From Leptolyngbya sp. NIES-2104 (GTDB lineage Bacteria > Cyanobacteriota > Cyanobacteriia > Leptolyngbyales > Leptolyngbyaceae), in assembly GCF_001485215.1 (NCBI RefSeq), contig NZ_BBWW01000001.1, positions 2,790,001 to 2,854,000 on the forward strand: DNA of 64,000 nt, read 5' to 3'. How positions within the stretch are numbered: position 1 is the stretch's first letter; each line of letters opens with the position of its first letter. The notes under the pieces are model-generated. The model did not search any database. It saw only the letters and a program-made list of their open reading frames with translations, and had not been told where the DNA came from. The position numbers and the translations under genes are program-made. Shown piece by piece: positions 18,962 to 26,743 of this stretch.

Positions 18962-20473
18962 ATGATTGTCACTGCGGATCAAATGCGCTCGATCGAGCAA
19001 CGTCTATTCGATGCGGGGATGCCCGTTGCGGCTCTGATGGAAAAAGTCGCGGGACGATTGAGCGATCGCATTACCGAACTCTTCCCACCTTGCAAAGTTG
19101 GAATTCTCGTCGGCTCCGGTCACAATGGCGGAGATGCCCTCGTCGTGGCGCGAGAGTTACATTTCCGAGGCTATGAAGTGCGGTTGTGCTGTCCCTTTTC
19201 CCACTGCAAAGACTTGACCGCCAGCCATTTACAGTATGCAAAAAGCCTAGGAATTTCCTGTGAATCAGAGATTGAAAGTTTGCGATCGTCCAATTTCCTA
19301 ATCGATGGCTTATTCGGATTTGGATTAACGCGATCGCTTGAAGATCCAATCGCTGCGATGGTCGATCGCATCAATGAATGGAATTTACCGATCGTCAGCA
19401 TCGATCTTCCCTCTGGGTTGCACACCGATACAGGTCAAGCCCTCGGAACTGCCATCAAAGCAACTCATACCCTTTGTCTTGGCTTATGGAAACTCGGTTT
19501 ACTTCAAGACAACGCCTTAGAATTTGTCGGACAAGCTGAACTGATCGATTTCGATATTCCACTGGCTGACATTGCTGCAATTCTGGGCGATCCGGCTCCA
19601 ATTCAGCGCATCACTCCAGACTGGGCAATGTCTGCTCTACCGCTGAAACGTCCCGCCTCGACTCACAAATATAAGATGGGGCACTCGCTCTTAATCTGCG
19701 GTTCGCGTCGATATGCGGGTGGGGCACTTCTCACAGGATTGGGAGCACGATCGAGCGGGGTTGGGATGTTGTCGATCGCAGTTCCCGAATCGCTCAAACC
19801 GATGCTCTCTTCTCACCTTCCCGAAGCTCTGATTATCGGCTGTCCTGAAACTGAATCGGGCGCGATCGCTCATCTTCCTGACCTCGATTTGAGTGCGTTC
19901 GATGCGATCGCTTGCGGTCCCGGTTTAACCTTAGATGCCGCGCCAATTGTCGAGAAGATCTTAAACAGCGATCGTCCAATGGTGCTGGATGCTGATGGAC
20001 TCAATGGCTTGTCTCAGCTTGGAACTGTTCCAACCTTACAGAACCGCCAAGCTCCAACGATTTTGACTCCGCACTTGGGAGAATTCAAGCGGTTATTTCC
20101 AGAAATTGAAATTGAATGTCGATCGACTGCGGTAAGAGAAGCCGCGAAATCGACGGGTGCGATCGTGCTATTGAAAGGGGCGAGAATTGCGATCGCGGCT
20201 CCAGAAGGACAAGTCCGCATTAATCCCGAAAGTACGCCTGCGCTGGCTCGTGGTGGCAGTGGCGATGTTTTGACCGGGCTACTCGGTGGGCTTCTGGCTC
20301 AAAACCTAGCGGCTCAAAGCAAGATTTCGCTGTTAGATTTAACTCAAACCGCTGCTTGGTGGCACGCTGAAGCGGGCATTCTGGCGGCTCAACACCGCAC
20401 AGAACTTGGGGTCGATGCTCATACCTTGACGCAATTTTTGATTCCAGCGATCGCAGTATCTAAAAAATCCTAA
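18962..20473 (+). CDS. nnr: Bifunctional NAD(P)HX epimerase/dehydratase
   Basis: Repairs damaged NADHX and NADPHX: the N-terminal YjeF domain epimerises R- to S-forms, the C-terminal ribokinase-fold domain dehydrates S-forms using ADP. The N-terminal domain (about 1-215) begins IVTADQMRSIEQRLFDAGMP and has VGSGHNGGDALVVAREL; the C-terminal domain (about 225-503) has HKYKMGHSLLICGS, ILTPHLGEFKRL and ALARGGSGDVLTGLLGGLLA. I chose the ATG at 18962 because family members start at this MIVTAxQM motif; a GTG at 18923 would add 13 residues. Confidence 0.94.
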   Translation: MIVTADQMRSIEQRLFDAGMPVAALMEKVAGRLSDRITELFPPCKVGILVGSGHNGGDALVVARELHFRGYEVRLCCPFSHCKDLTASHLQYAKSLGISCESEIESLRSSNFLIDGLFGFGLTRSLEDPIAAMVDRINEWNLPIVSIDLPSGLHTDTGQALGTAIKATHTLCLGLWKLGLLQDNALEFVGQAELIDFDIPLADIAAILGDPAPIQRITPDWAMSALPLKRPASTHKYKMGHSLLICGSRRYAGGALLTGLGARSSGVGMLSIAVPESLKPMLSSHLPEALIIGCPETESGAIAHLPDLDLSAFDAIACGPGLTLDAAPIVEKILNSDRPMVLDADGLNGLSQLGTVPTLQNRQAPTILTPHLGEFKRLFPEIEIECRSTAVREAAKSTGAIVLLKGARIAIAAPEGQVRINPESTPALARGGSGDVLTGLLGGLLAQNLAAQSKISLLDLTQTAAWWHAEAGILAAQHRTELGVDAHTLTQFLIPAIAVSKKS

Positions 20474-20530
20474 ATTTTTAGACTGAGTTCGCCACAATCC
20501 TGTGCTATGATAAATACCTGTGAATGGCAA

Positions 20531-20612
20531 GGGTCGATGCCCGAGTGGTTAATGGGGGCGGACTGTAAATCCGCTGGCTACGCCTACGCTGGTTCAAATC
20601 CAGCTCGGCCCA
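20531..20612 (+). tRNA. tRNA-Tyr (GUA)
   Basis: An 82-base class II tRNA. The acceptor stem GGGTCGA pairs with TCGGCCC, the anticodon GTA is at 20565-20567 in loop CTGTAAA, there is a long variable arm and T-arm GGTTCAAATCC; discriminator A. No encoded CCA. Confidence 0.97.
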
Positions 20613-20622
20613 TTCACAGTTT

Positions 20623-20694
20623 GCCCGTGTGGCTCAGTGGTAGAGCACACCCTTGGTAAGGGTGAGGTCACGAGTTCAATCCTCGTCACGGGCT
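20623..20694 (+). tRNA. tRNA-Thr (GGU)
   Basis: A 72-base tRNA ten bases after tRNA-Tyr. The acceptor GCCCGTG pairs with CACGGGC, the anticodon GGT is at 20655-20657, T-loop GTTCAATCC, discriminator T. The Tyr-Thr pair is probably cotranscribed. Confidence 0.97.
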
Positions 20695-20744
20695 TGTTAA
20701 AGGAGATTGCGATCGCATTTTGAAATAGACGATCGCACGATAGC

Positions 20745-20945
20745 TCACCTGGTCAGCAAGCTAAACAAACTATCTGAGTTTGGTAACGGCAAGACTGGAC
20801 TCCAATCATTCACATCTGCAAAGCCTAAACTATGCAGTTGATGAATCGTTTGAACAATCTGAGCATTCGTCCCGACTAAAATCATTCGCAAGCGTCCATC
20901 ATTGCTATCAACTCTCGATAGCAATGCTTCAAGGGAATATTTCAT
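20745..20945 (-). CDS. Small conserved hypothetical protein, 66 aa
   Basis: Starts MKYSLEALLSRVDSNDGRLR and continues MILVGTNAQIVQTIHQLHSL with a C-terminal PVLPLPNSD segment. No named domain, but the amphipathic helix/strand alternation looks like a real small soluble protein. I chose the ATG at 20945 over an in-frame start 22 codons upstream, because a GAGGAA ribosome-like site precedes it and the longer N-terminus is implausible. It is convergent with the tRNA pair. Confidence 0.55.
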   Translation of the reverse strand: MKYSLEALLSRVDSNDGRLRMILVGTNAQIVQTIHQLHSLGFADVNDWSPVLPLPNSDSLFSLLTR

Positions 20946-21048
20946 CGTTTTTGGGTTCCTCTTTTGAACGGAGAAGAAAGCCCAAAAACAAAGCCGCCTG
21001 AATTGCAGCATGAATCAGGGCGGCTCAGAGATGCTATCATCCCTCAAG

Positions 21049-21079
21049 CCTCCTGTGCTGGTGCATACAGCATTGGAGG
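21049..21079. other. Hairpin in intergenic region
   Basis: CCTCC-TG-TGCTG with loop GTGCATA and CAGCA-TT-GGAGG: a 10-bp interrupted stem in the 234-base gap upstream of the small 66-residue gene. No T tract, so not an obvious terminator; role unknown. Confidence 0.4.
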
Positions 21080-21245
21080 TTAGTCGCTCAGAGTTGGTGA
21101 GACAACTTTGGGCGGCGCGGCTTCGTTTCTGGATCGGTCGTCACAGACGCAGCAGGACAACTTAATCCCAAACAGTAGTGGATTTATTTTTGCTAGTCAA
21201 GCAAATGTTAGAAGATGTTAGTGATCAAGAGGCGATCTCTATATC

Positions 21246-21593
21246 TCATAGGGGTAAGAATTCAATTCGATTCGCAAAATCTTCTAGCTCACCAGCAGTG
21301 GCAAGGAGTTCAAGATCTCTTACACAATCGCCAATGCTGGCAAGTTGCTGATGAGCGTAGATAATGCCACTGAAGGAAATTTCTGCTTGAAGATGAGTTG
21401 CAGCGATCGCGAAAAAATCATCGTCGCGGGTAAAGAGAACTCGTTGTAACTCAGTTGCTCTCGCAAGTACCTCTGGATCTAGAATGCTAGAGCGATCGTC
21501 TTCCTGAACAGTGAGCACATCAATTCCGCGTAGGCGCAGCCCAAACGTAATTTGCCGTGGAACGTTCTCATCCATGTATAGGTTTACAGGCAT
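21246..21593 (-). CDS. DUF5615 PIN-like putative toxin
   Basis: A 115-residue PIN-like protein of the DUF5615 (VapC45-like) type. The N-terminal YMDENVPRQITFGLRLRGID carries the first conserved acidic residues (D/E at about 8-9), ARATELQRVLFTRDDDFFAI the central acidic pair at about 58-59, as expected for a PIN ribonuclease fold. Proteins of this type pair with a DUF433 antitoxin-like partner, which here lies 15 bases upstream on the same strand. RNase activity is inferred from the family. Confidence 0.85.
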   Translation of the reverse strand: MPVNLYMDENVPRQITFGLRLRGIDVLTVQEDDRSSILDPEVLARATELQRVLFTRDDDFFAIAATHLQAEISFSGIIYAHQQLASIGDCVRDLELLATAGELEDFANRIEFLPL

Positions 21594-21608
21594 GGCAAAT
21601 TGTGGGGA

Positions 21609-21923
21609 TTACAGTTTCCCTTGGGCGCGTAGCTTAGCGACGATCGGGGAAGCTCCCGCAGCTTTGCGTTGTTCTTGAGCGAGTTGCAGGCGGCGGTTTA
21701 TATCTGCGTCGATTTCGGATTGGTGATCGCAATAGTAGGCAAGGGCGGAATAAATTTGGCTAAGGGAGATATGGGGATATTGAAAGTGCAGTTCGGCAGG
21801 ACTCCAGCCATAGGTAAGGTGAGCGGTAATGAGTTCGACGACTTTCATTGTGGTGCCAGCGATGTAGGGAATCTGGTCATCACTGAGGTTGATGTACTTG
21901 TAGTCGGTCGAATGGAAAGTCAT
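21609..21923 (-). CDS. DUF433 domain putative antitoxin
   Basis: A 104-residue protein with the DUF433 pattern: PYIAGTTMKVVELITAHLTY (HTH-like start), GWSPAELHFQYPHISLSQIY and a C-terminal ANRR-like helix ending VAKLRAQGKL. DUF433 proteins are predicted DNA-binding antitoxins of VapB45 type. I chose the ATG at 21923 (MTFHSTDYKYI); an in-frame TTG six codons upstream is possible. Forms a pair with the DUF5615 gene that follows 15 bases later. Confidence 0.85.
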   Translation of the reverse strand: MTFHSTDYKYINLSDDQIPYIAGTTMKVVELITAHLTYGWSPAELHFQYPHISLSQIYSALAYYCDHQSEIDADINRRLQLAQEQRKAAGASPIVAKLRAQGKL

Positions 21924-22229
21924 GGGGTGATGAAAGTGCAACTTGTCGCCATTTTAGCATTGCCATGTTTGACGAAGCGCGATCGCTGGCAGAGTGCGAT
22001 CGCAATGATTATCGATACATTTGCGGAAATGCGATCGCAGATTGCACCCTGTACGATCGCCCAATTAGCGAAAGATCGAGGTGATTGCGATCGCTGATTC
22101 AGGGCTTGTACAGTGAGTCGCGAAAAGAATCGAAATATTTTTCGTAATTCTCAAGCCTCAAGGAGATTTCTATGTTATCCCTGTATCTAATTTGACGAAT
22201 CATTTGTTCTGCTAGTCACTCGTTGCCCT

Positions 22230-23486
22230 ATGTCTCAGTTCATGACTCACGACGAACTCTTGAAGCTGATTGACCAAGCAGCGGCGGAAGATTGGGAGGT
22301 GCTTGATTTGTCGCAGCAGGGGCTGGAGTCGTTGCCATCGGAGATTGGAAAGCTGACCGGGCTAAAAATACTTGATCTTTCTGGCAATCAATTTACAGTC
22401 ATTCCAGAGGGGATTGCCCAACTGACCAATCTCACCCGGCTTTACCTCTCTGACAACCAAATCACGACCATCTCGGATACGATTGCTCAACTAACTCAAC
22501 TAATGAGTCTCATAGGGCTTTACCTCTCTGGCAACCAAATCAGAGTTATCCCGGATGCAATCGCTCAACTGACGAATCTCGCAGTGCTTCACCTCTCTGT
22601 CAATCAAATCACAATCATCCCGGATGCGATCGCTCAACTGACGAATCTCCCGGAGCTTTATCTTTCTATCAATCAAATCACGATCGTCCCGGATGCGATC
22701 ACCCAACTCACTAACCTTATACGGCTTGACCTCTATAGCAACCAGATCACAGAAATTCCTTCATCCATTACATCACTGCCTAAGCTAGAAGAACTTGACC
22801 TGCGTCGTAATCCGCTTAGCATTCCAAAGGACATTTTAGATTCTGATTCCTCCACACGAGAGAGACACAAACTTCCAGCCGCCAAACCCATCCTCGACTA
22901 CTACTTCACCACCCGCGACCCCGACCAAACCACCCACCTCCTCGAAGCCAAACTCCTCATCGTCGGTGAAGGAGGAGCCGGAAAAACCAGCCTCGCCCAA
23001 AAACTCTTAAACTCCGACTACAAACTCACTCCCGAAACCGAAGATACTTCCACCCAAGGCATCGACATCCTCAAATGGGAATTCACCGGAACCAACGGCA
23101 AACCCTACTGCATCAACATCTGGGACTTCGGTGGACAAGAAATCTATCACCAAACCCACCAATTCTTCCTCACCGAACGATCGCTCTACCTGCTCGTCGC
23201 CGATAGCCGCAAAGAAGACACCGACCACCCCTACTGGCTGAACATCATCCGCCTCCTCAGCAACAACAGCCCGATCCTCTTAATCCAAAACGAAAAACAA
23301 AACCGCACCTGCACCCTCAACCTGCGCGAACTCCGCGCCGAATTCGATGCCCTCCACACCCCCACCCCGATCAACCTCGCCGACAATCGCGGACTCTCAA
23401 CCCTCCGCAAAACCATCCAACACCACCTCGAAGCCCTCCTCGGCGACGGTCTCCCCTTCCCCAACAAATGGCTCAACGGGAGATAA
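22230..23486 (+). CDS. Leucine-rich repeat / Roc GTPase, truncated before COR
   Basis: A 418-residue N-terminal part of a bacterial Roco-type protein. Residues about 22-205 are seven leucine-rich repeats of 23 residues (consensus IPDAIAQLTNLxxLxLSxNQIT); one unit near 82-105 carries a three-residue insertion. Residues about 238-405 are a Roc small-GTPase domain with P-loop GEGGAGKTS (246-254) and G3 motif DFGGQE (299-304). Roco proteins continue into a COR dimerisation domain; here the frame stops right at the Roc/COR boundary (LPFPNKWLNGR). The DNA just after continues open in another frame and encodes a C-terminal module, so the gene looks truncated by deletion plus frameshift. The Roc half is richer in C-ending codons than the LRR half, suggesting a mosaic. 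Confidence 0.85.
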   Translation: MSQFMTHDELLKLIDQAAAEDWEVLDLSQQGLESLPSEIGKLTGLKILDLSGNQFTVIPEGIAQLTNLTRLYLSDNQITTISDTIAQLTQLMSLIGLYLSGNQIRVIPDAIAQLTNLAVLHLSVNQITIIPDAIAQLTNLPELYLSINQITIVPDAITQLTNLIRLDLYSNQITEIPSSITSLPKLEELDLRRNPLSIPKDILDSDSSTRERHKLPAAKPILDYYFTTRDPDQTTHLLEAKLLIVGEGGAGKTSLAQKLLNSDYKLTPETEDTSTQGIDILKWEFTGTNGKPYCINIWDFGGQEIYHQTHQFFLTERSLYLLVADSRKEDTDHPYWLNIIRLLSNNSPILLIQNEKQNRTCTLNLRELRAEFDALHTPTPINLADNRGLSTLRKTIQHHLEALLGDGLPFPNKWLNGR

Positions 23487-23817
23487 CAACCAAGTCAGCA
23501 ACAATACTTTCAATCAAATCAACAATGCCAGCACTGCTGAACTGTTACAACTGATTACCCAACTTCGAGAAAGCGCCACCACTTTCCCCGAAGAAACTCA
23601 GGATGCGATTTTGATCGACTTAGAAGATATCGAAACTGAAATCCAGAAACCAGAGAACGATCGCAACCCGAAAAAACTCAAACAGCGACTCATGGCAGTT
23701 CTCGCAGCCGCAGGAGTTGCCGCAGGGGGTATTTCTCAAGTCACCGACTTTGCCAGTAAAGCGATCGACCTTAGCAACAAACTCGGCATCGAACTCCAGC
23801 TTCCTGGTTCACCCTGA
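23347..23817 (+). pseudogene. Out-of-frame C-terminal module of the LRR/Roc gene
   Basis: The frame from 23347 to 23817 is meaningful only from about 23476 on: GDNNQVSNNTFNQINNASTA, then a helical block (LIDLEDIETEIQK, KLKQRLMAVLAAAGVAAG) ending DLSNKLGIELQLPGSP. This N-rich plus helical module is recurrent at C-termini of cyanobacterial multidomain NTPase, pentapeptide and LRR proteins. Upstream of 23476 the frame is an antiphase reading of Roc DNA (Pro/Ser-rich, no family). There is no good start codon or ribosome site close to the module, so it is probably a remnant of the original C-terminus. It could be expressed if ribosomes shift frame near 23470. Confidence 0.6.
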
Positions 23818-23873
23818 AACCCCTCTGATATTTCTCATGTCAAAATAACGGTAGATGTCACTCAATCTTCTGT

Positions 23874-24236
23874 ATGCAAATCACGCTCGACATTCCTGAA
23901 GCACTACTCACCAGACTGAATGCGATTGATCAAAGTCTGCCTCAAGTCCTGGAATTGGCACTAGACGAATTGACAGCTAGACCCCAATCCGGATTCACAG
24001 GATTTGCAGAAGTTTTAGAATTTCTTGCCAATCTACCAACTCCAGAAGAGATTCTAGCCTTGCGCCCTTCAGAAACACTACAAGCTCAAATCGATCAGCT
24101 TTCCGAGAAACATAAAGCCAATGCGCTGACACTTCAAGAGCAGCAACTCTGGCAACAGTACGAATACCTTGAGCATCTAGTCAGTTTGGCAAAAGCGAAA
24201 GCTTATCTGAAGCTTCAATCCAATTTGCATGAGTAA
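23874..24236 (+). CDS. Hypothetical partner of HNH nuclease (antitoxin-like)
   Basis: A 120-residue acidic protein. The N-terminus (MQITLDIPEALLTRLNAIDQ) resembles the beta-strand plus helix start of VapB-like and UPF0175-like small regulators; the C-terminal half is helical with LRPSETLQAQIDQLSEKHKA and WQQYEYLEHLVSLAKAKAYL. No named domain. It overlaps the next gene by eight bases (ATGAGTAA), so translation is coupled. I recall this small protein plus HNH pair as recurrent in cyanobacteria, which suggests a functional two-gene unit. Confidence 0.75.
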   Translation: MQITLDIPEALLTRLNAIDQSLPQVLELALDELTARPQSGFTGFAEVLEFLANLPTPEEILALRPSETLQAQIDQLSEKHKANALTLQEQQLWQQYEYLEHLVSLAKAKAYLKLQSNLHE

Positions 24237-24651
24237 AACCTATGTTCCAGCTTCATTGCGTCGCAACGTTGTAGAACGTGCAGGTAGCTGCTGCGAGTAC
24301 TGTTTGCGCCCAGAACTATTCTCGTTGAGCGTTCATGAAGTCGATCATGTGATTGCAGAAAAGCATGGGGGTACAACAACTGAGGACAATCTCGCGCTTG
24401 CCTGCAAACTCTGTAACACGTTCAAAGGAAGTGATATTGCGTCGATCGATCCAGAAACAGATGAAATCACTGCTCTTTATCATCCAAGACGCGATCGCTG
24501 GTCAGAGCATTTTCAATTGGAAAATGCAGCATTCATCCCTTTATCTGATCGCGCAAGAACCACGATCCGACTCCTTCAACTCAATCGCAGTCGAATTTTG
24601 AAGGAGCGATCGCTGTGGCTTGATTCTGGATTGATCAAGATTCCAATCTAA
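24229..24651 (+). CDS. HNH endonuclease
   Basis: A 140-residue HNH nuclease. The zinc-bound beta-beta-alpha-metal core is CEYC (about 22-25), VHEVDHVIAEKHGG (about 38-51, with the catalytic His) and the NLALACKLCNTFKG segment (about 56-69, with the Asn and second CxxC). The C-terminal half (ALYHPRRDRWSEHFQLENAA) is typical of the cyanobacterial subgroup. No intein, group II intron or phage context. The upstream partner overlaps it, so this may be a toxin or defence nuclease. Its stop overlaps the stop of the convergent nitrilase gene by three bases. Confidence 0.9.
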   Translation: MSKTYVPASLRRNVVERAGSCCEYCLRPELFSLSVHEVDHVIAEKHGGTTTEDNLALACKLCNTFKGSDIASIDPETDEITALYHPRRDRWSEHFQLENAAFIPLSDRARTTIRLLQLNRSRILKERSLWLDSGLIKIPI

Positions 24652-25457
24652 AACACGCGATGTTGCAGTGAAGGCATTTGTCGTCGGACTTGTTCTAATC
24701 GTCCGGGAACAATTTCTGCGATCGCGACTCCCGGCATTTCTCCCGCATCCGCCAAAATCACCCCCCACGGATCAATGATCATTGCATGACCGTGAGATTG
24801 TCTCAGTGAGTTGTGTCTTCCAGTTTGTGCGGGTGCAATCACATAACACGTGTTCTCGATCGCTCTTGCCTGTAACAACACTTGCCAATGATCTTTCCCG
24901 GTATGAGCGGTAAAAGCGGCGGGAACAAACAACACTTCTGCGCCCATCTGCGTCATTTGGCGGTAAAGCTCTGGAAATCGCACATCGTAGCAAACCGATA
25001 AGCCAATACTGCCGAGTTCTTTAGATGGATGAATCGGCGGCACTCTAGAACCTGCGACCACCGTTGCCGATTCGCGATAAGTATTGCCATCGGGCAAATT
25101 CACATCGAACAAGTGAACTTTCTCGTAACGTGCCAGTTCTTGACCGTTCGGAGCCACGAGCAGCGCCGTATTGTAGACCTTGCCTTGCTCGACGGGAACG
25201 GGATAGCCACCTCCCAAAATTGTCACTTGAAAGCGTTGTGCCATCATTTTGAGAAACTTCTCGCTCTCTACTGCGATCGACTCTGCCTGAGCAAGCTTCG
25301 CCTCTTCATCTCCTAAAAACGAAAAGTTCTCTGGCAAACCAATCAACTCTGCCCCCCGTCGAACAGCCAAATCGATCAATTCTTCCGCTTGCGCCAGATT
25401 TTTCTGCAAATCAGGCAAGCTATTCATCTGTACAGCGGCAGCTAGGTAAGACTTCAT
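24648..25457 (-). CDS. Nitrilase-superfamily carbon-nitrogen hydrolase
   Basis: A 269-residue amidase of the Nit1/Nit2 branch; relatives hydrolyse deaminated glutathione or omega-amides. The catalytic triad is visible: Glu43 (GLPENFSFLG), Lys113 (RYEKVHLFDV) and Cys156 (LSVCYDVRFPE). The segment FTAHTGKDHWQVLLQARAIE is typical of the branch. The best guess is deaminated glutathione amidase, a metabolite-repair role, but substrate cannot be fixed from sequence. Stands alone. Confidence 0.93.
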   Translation of the reverse strand: MKSYLAAAVQMNSLPDLQKNLAQAEELIDLAVRRGAELIGLPENFSFLGDEEAKLAQAESIAVESEKFLKMMAQRFQVTILGGGYPVPVEQGKVYNTALLVAPNGQELARYEKVHLFDVNLPDGNTYRESATVVAGSRVPPIHPSKELGSIGLSVCYDVRFPELYRQMTQMGAEVLFVPAAFTAHTGKDHWQVLLQARAIENTCYVIAPAQTGRHNSLRQSHGHAMIIDPWGVILADAGEMPGVAIAEIVPGRLEQVRRQMPSLQHRVF

Positions 25458-25509
25458 GACATCAACTCACGGGTTTCGCTGGAAAATTACCGGGATTTAA
25501 AACAGTTTT

Positions 25510-25539
25510 AAGTGAGCGACCGAAATCGATCGCCCACTT
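25510..25539 (-). terminator. Hairpin downstream of small membrane gene
   Basis: AAGTGaGCGA pairs with TCGCcCACTT; on the minus strand it is followed by a TTAAAACTGTTTTAAA tract. It lies 33 bases after the stop of the 62-residue membrane protein and probably ends its transcript. Confidence 0.55.
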
Positions 25540-25571
25540 ACTACTTTAAATCGCGTTGATCCTAAATCGAT

Positions 25572-25760
25572 CTAGGTTTGCTGAGAATCTGATCGCTCCG
25601 GCGGATTGTGATGCACGACCAGGTGCACCATCGAGTTAATCGTTCCTGCAATGCCGCCAATCAACAGAAACAACATCAACATCGCTAATGCGGAAAACGG
25701 GGAAAGGACAAACGTAAGCAGCAACGTCATTACTAAAAGCGATACAACTGCGCGATTCAT
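25572..25760 (-). CDS. Small membrane protein, 62 aa
   Basis: Two predicted membrane helices fill the protein (VVSLLVMTLLLTFVLSPFSA and ALAMLMLFLLIGGIAGTINS), followed by a short polar tail VHHNPPERSDSQQT. No named family. I chose the ATG at 25760 because a GGAG ribosome site lies six bases before it; an in-frame TTG further upstream overlaps that site. Function unknown. Confidence 0.7.
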   Translation of the reverse strand: MNRAVVSLLVMTLLLTFVLSPFSALAMLMLFLLIGGIAGTINSMVHLVVHHNPPERSDSQQT

Positions 25761-25978
25761 ATCAGTCTCCTGCAACTCTTGAAAGCTGTTTTTACATTAA
25801 CAACGCGGTTTTTCTGTTGACCTCTAACGAAAGCAGCAATTCAATTTATCCACGGACGGAAAGCGTAAAATTCCTTCATAGTTGTGTCACGAACATTCAA
25901 GTTATGATCACCACTAACGGTCGATTTGAGCGATCGTCTCAGTCATAGTTTCGTGCAATTTCCCCGGCAGTATCTGTT

Positions 25979-26431
25979 ATGAATGATTGGCAAAAGGACT
26001 GGTTTGAAATGTTTGACACGATCGCGGATCAAGTCGAAGGATTTTTGATTGATGTGGCTCAGGATATGACCGATGCCATGAACGATTTTGTTGAGTTTTC
26101 CGAAGAAGTGTCGATGCAACTCAATACGACGTTTATCGATGAACTGGAGCAATCGATTACGGTTTTAGTTAGTCCAATTTTAGAAGCTTATTTTGGGATC
26201 GGGGGCGCGATCGAAGAGATCACCCAACCCATGACCCAAACCGTTGAACCGATGTTGAAACAGCATCCCGCCTGTGTCGGTTGTCGCCATTTTCACGGGC
26301 AGTACTACGGAGATAGTTTATTAGTCTGCGGAATGCACCCGTACGGAATGGAGGCAGGGGTGGAAACTTGCCCGGATAAGGAAGCCGTGAATTGGGGGAT
26401 GTTCCACTCGGATGATTCTGAGCATTGGTAG
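25979..26431 (+). CDS. Conserved cyanobacterial Cys-rich protein
   Basis: A 150-residue acidic protein. Residues about 1-90 are helical and amphipathic (WFEMFDTIADQVEGFLIDVA, FSEEVSMQLNTTFIDELEQS). The C-terminal 50 residues carry a compact Cys/His cluster: CVGCRHFHG (about 99-107), VCGMHPYGME and a final CPD, i.e. four Cys and several His that could bind zinc or an Fe-S cluster. I recall it as conserved in cyanobacteria with no assigned function. A short overlapping gene boundary is not seen; the YgiT-type gene follows 43 bases later. Confidence 0.82.
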   Translation: MNDWQKDWFEMFDTIADQVEGFLIDVAQDMTDAMNDFVEFSEEVSMQLNTTFIDELEQSITVLVSPILEAYFGIGGAIEEITQPMTQTVEPMLKQHPACVGCRHFHGQYYGDSLLVCGMHPYGMEAGVETCPDKEAVNWGMFHSDDSEHW

Positions 26432-26474
26432 ATTGCCCAACCTGAACCCATGCTCTATTCCGTCAAAGAAAATA

Positions 26475-26723
26475 ATGCCTAAGTGCCATGTTTGTCATTC
26501 AGAAGGATCTCTTGAAGAATTAGTGGATGAGATTTTTGAAATCGATGGAAAGTTTTACCTAGTTGAGCAAATCCCCTCACTGGTGTGTTCTCACTGTGGG
26601 GAAGAAATCTTTAGTCGAGAAACGACTGAGCGAATTCGCGTCATGCTGCACAGTGAGGCAAAACCCATTAAATCCATTTCTGTGGATGTGTTCGCCTACC
26701 CACCAAAATCAAAGGCTTCTTGA
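26475..26723 (+). CDS. YgiT-type zinc-finger protein (antitoxin-like)
   Basis: An 82-residue protein of the YgiT/MqsA N-terminal type: two CxxC zinc knuckles, CHVC at residues 4-7 and CSHCGEE near 43-49, and the typical IPSLVCSHCGEEIFSRETTE strand-turn-helix. Such proteins are usually antitoxins encoded next to a short toxin (DUF4258 or MqsR type). No toxin gene is visible on either side, so this is a solitary copy. I chose the ATG at 26475; upstream in-frame residues overlap the previous gene and look non-coding. Ribosome site weak. Confidence 0.8.
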   Translation: MPKCHVCHSEGSLEELVDEIFEIDGKFYLVEQIPSLVCSHCGEEIFSRETTERIRVMLHSEAKPIKSISVDVFAYPPKSKAS

Positions 26724-26743
26724 GTGTGCAGCACGATCGAGCA

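Noticed and set aside
21669-22097. 142-codon plus-strand frame
   Set aside because: Antisense to the DUF433 gene; its right part is mainly HIP1 octamers, giving a run of open codons by chance.
20531-24651. Genomic island integrated at the tRNA-Thr 3' end
   Set aside because: No duplicate of the tRNA 3' end (att site) and no integrase were seen; the accessory genes alone do not prove insertion.
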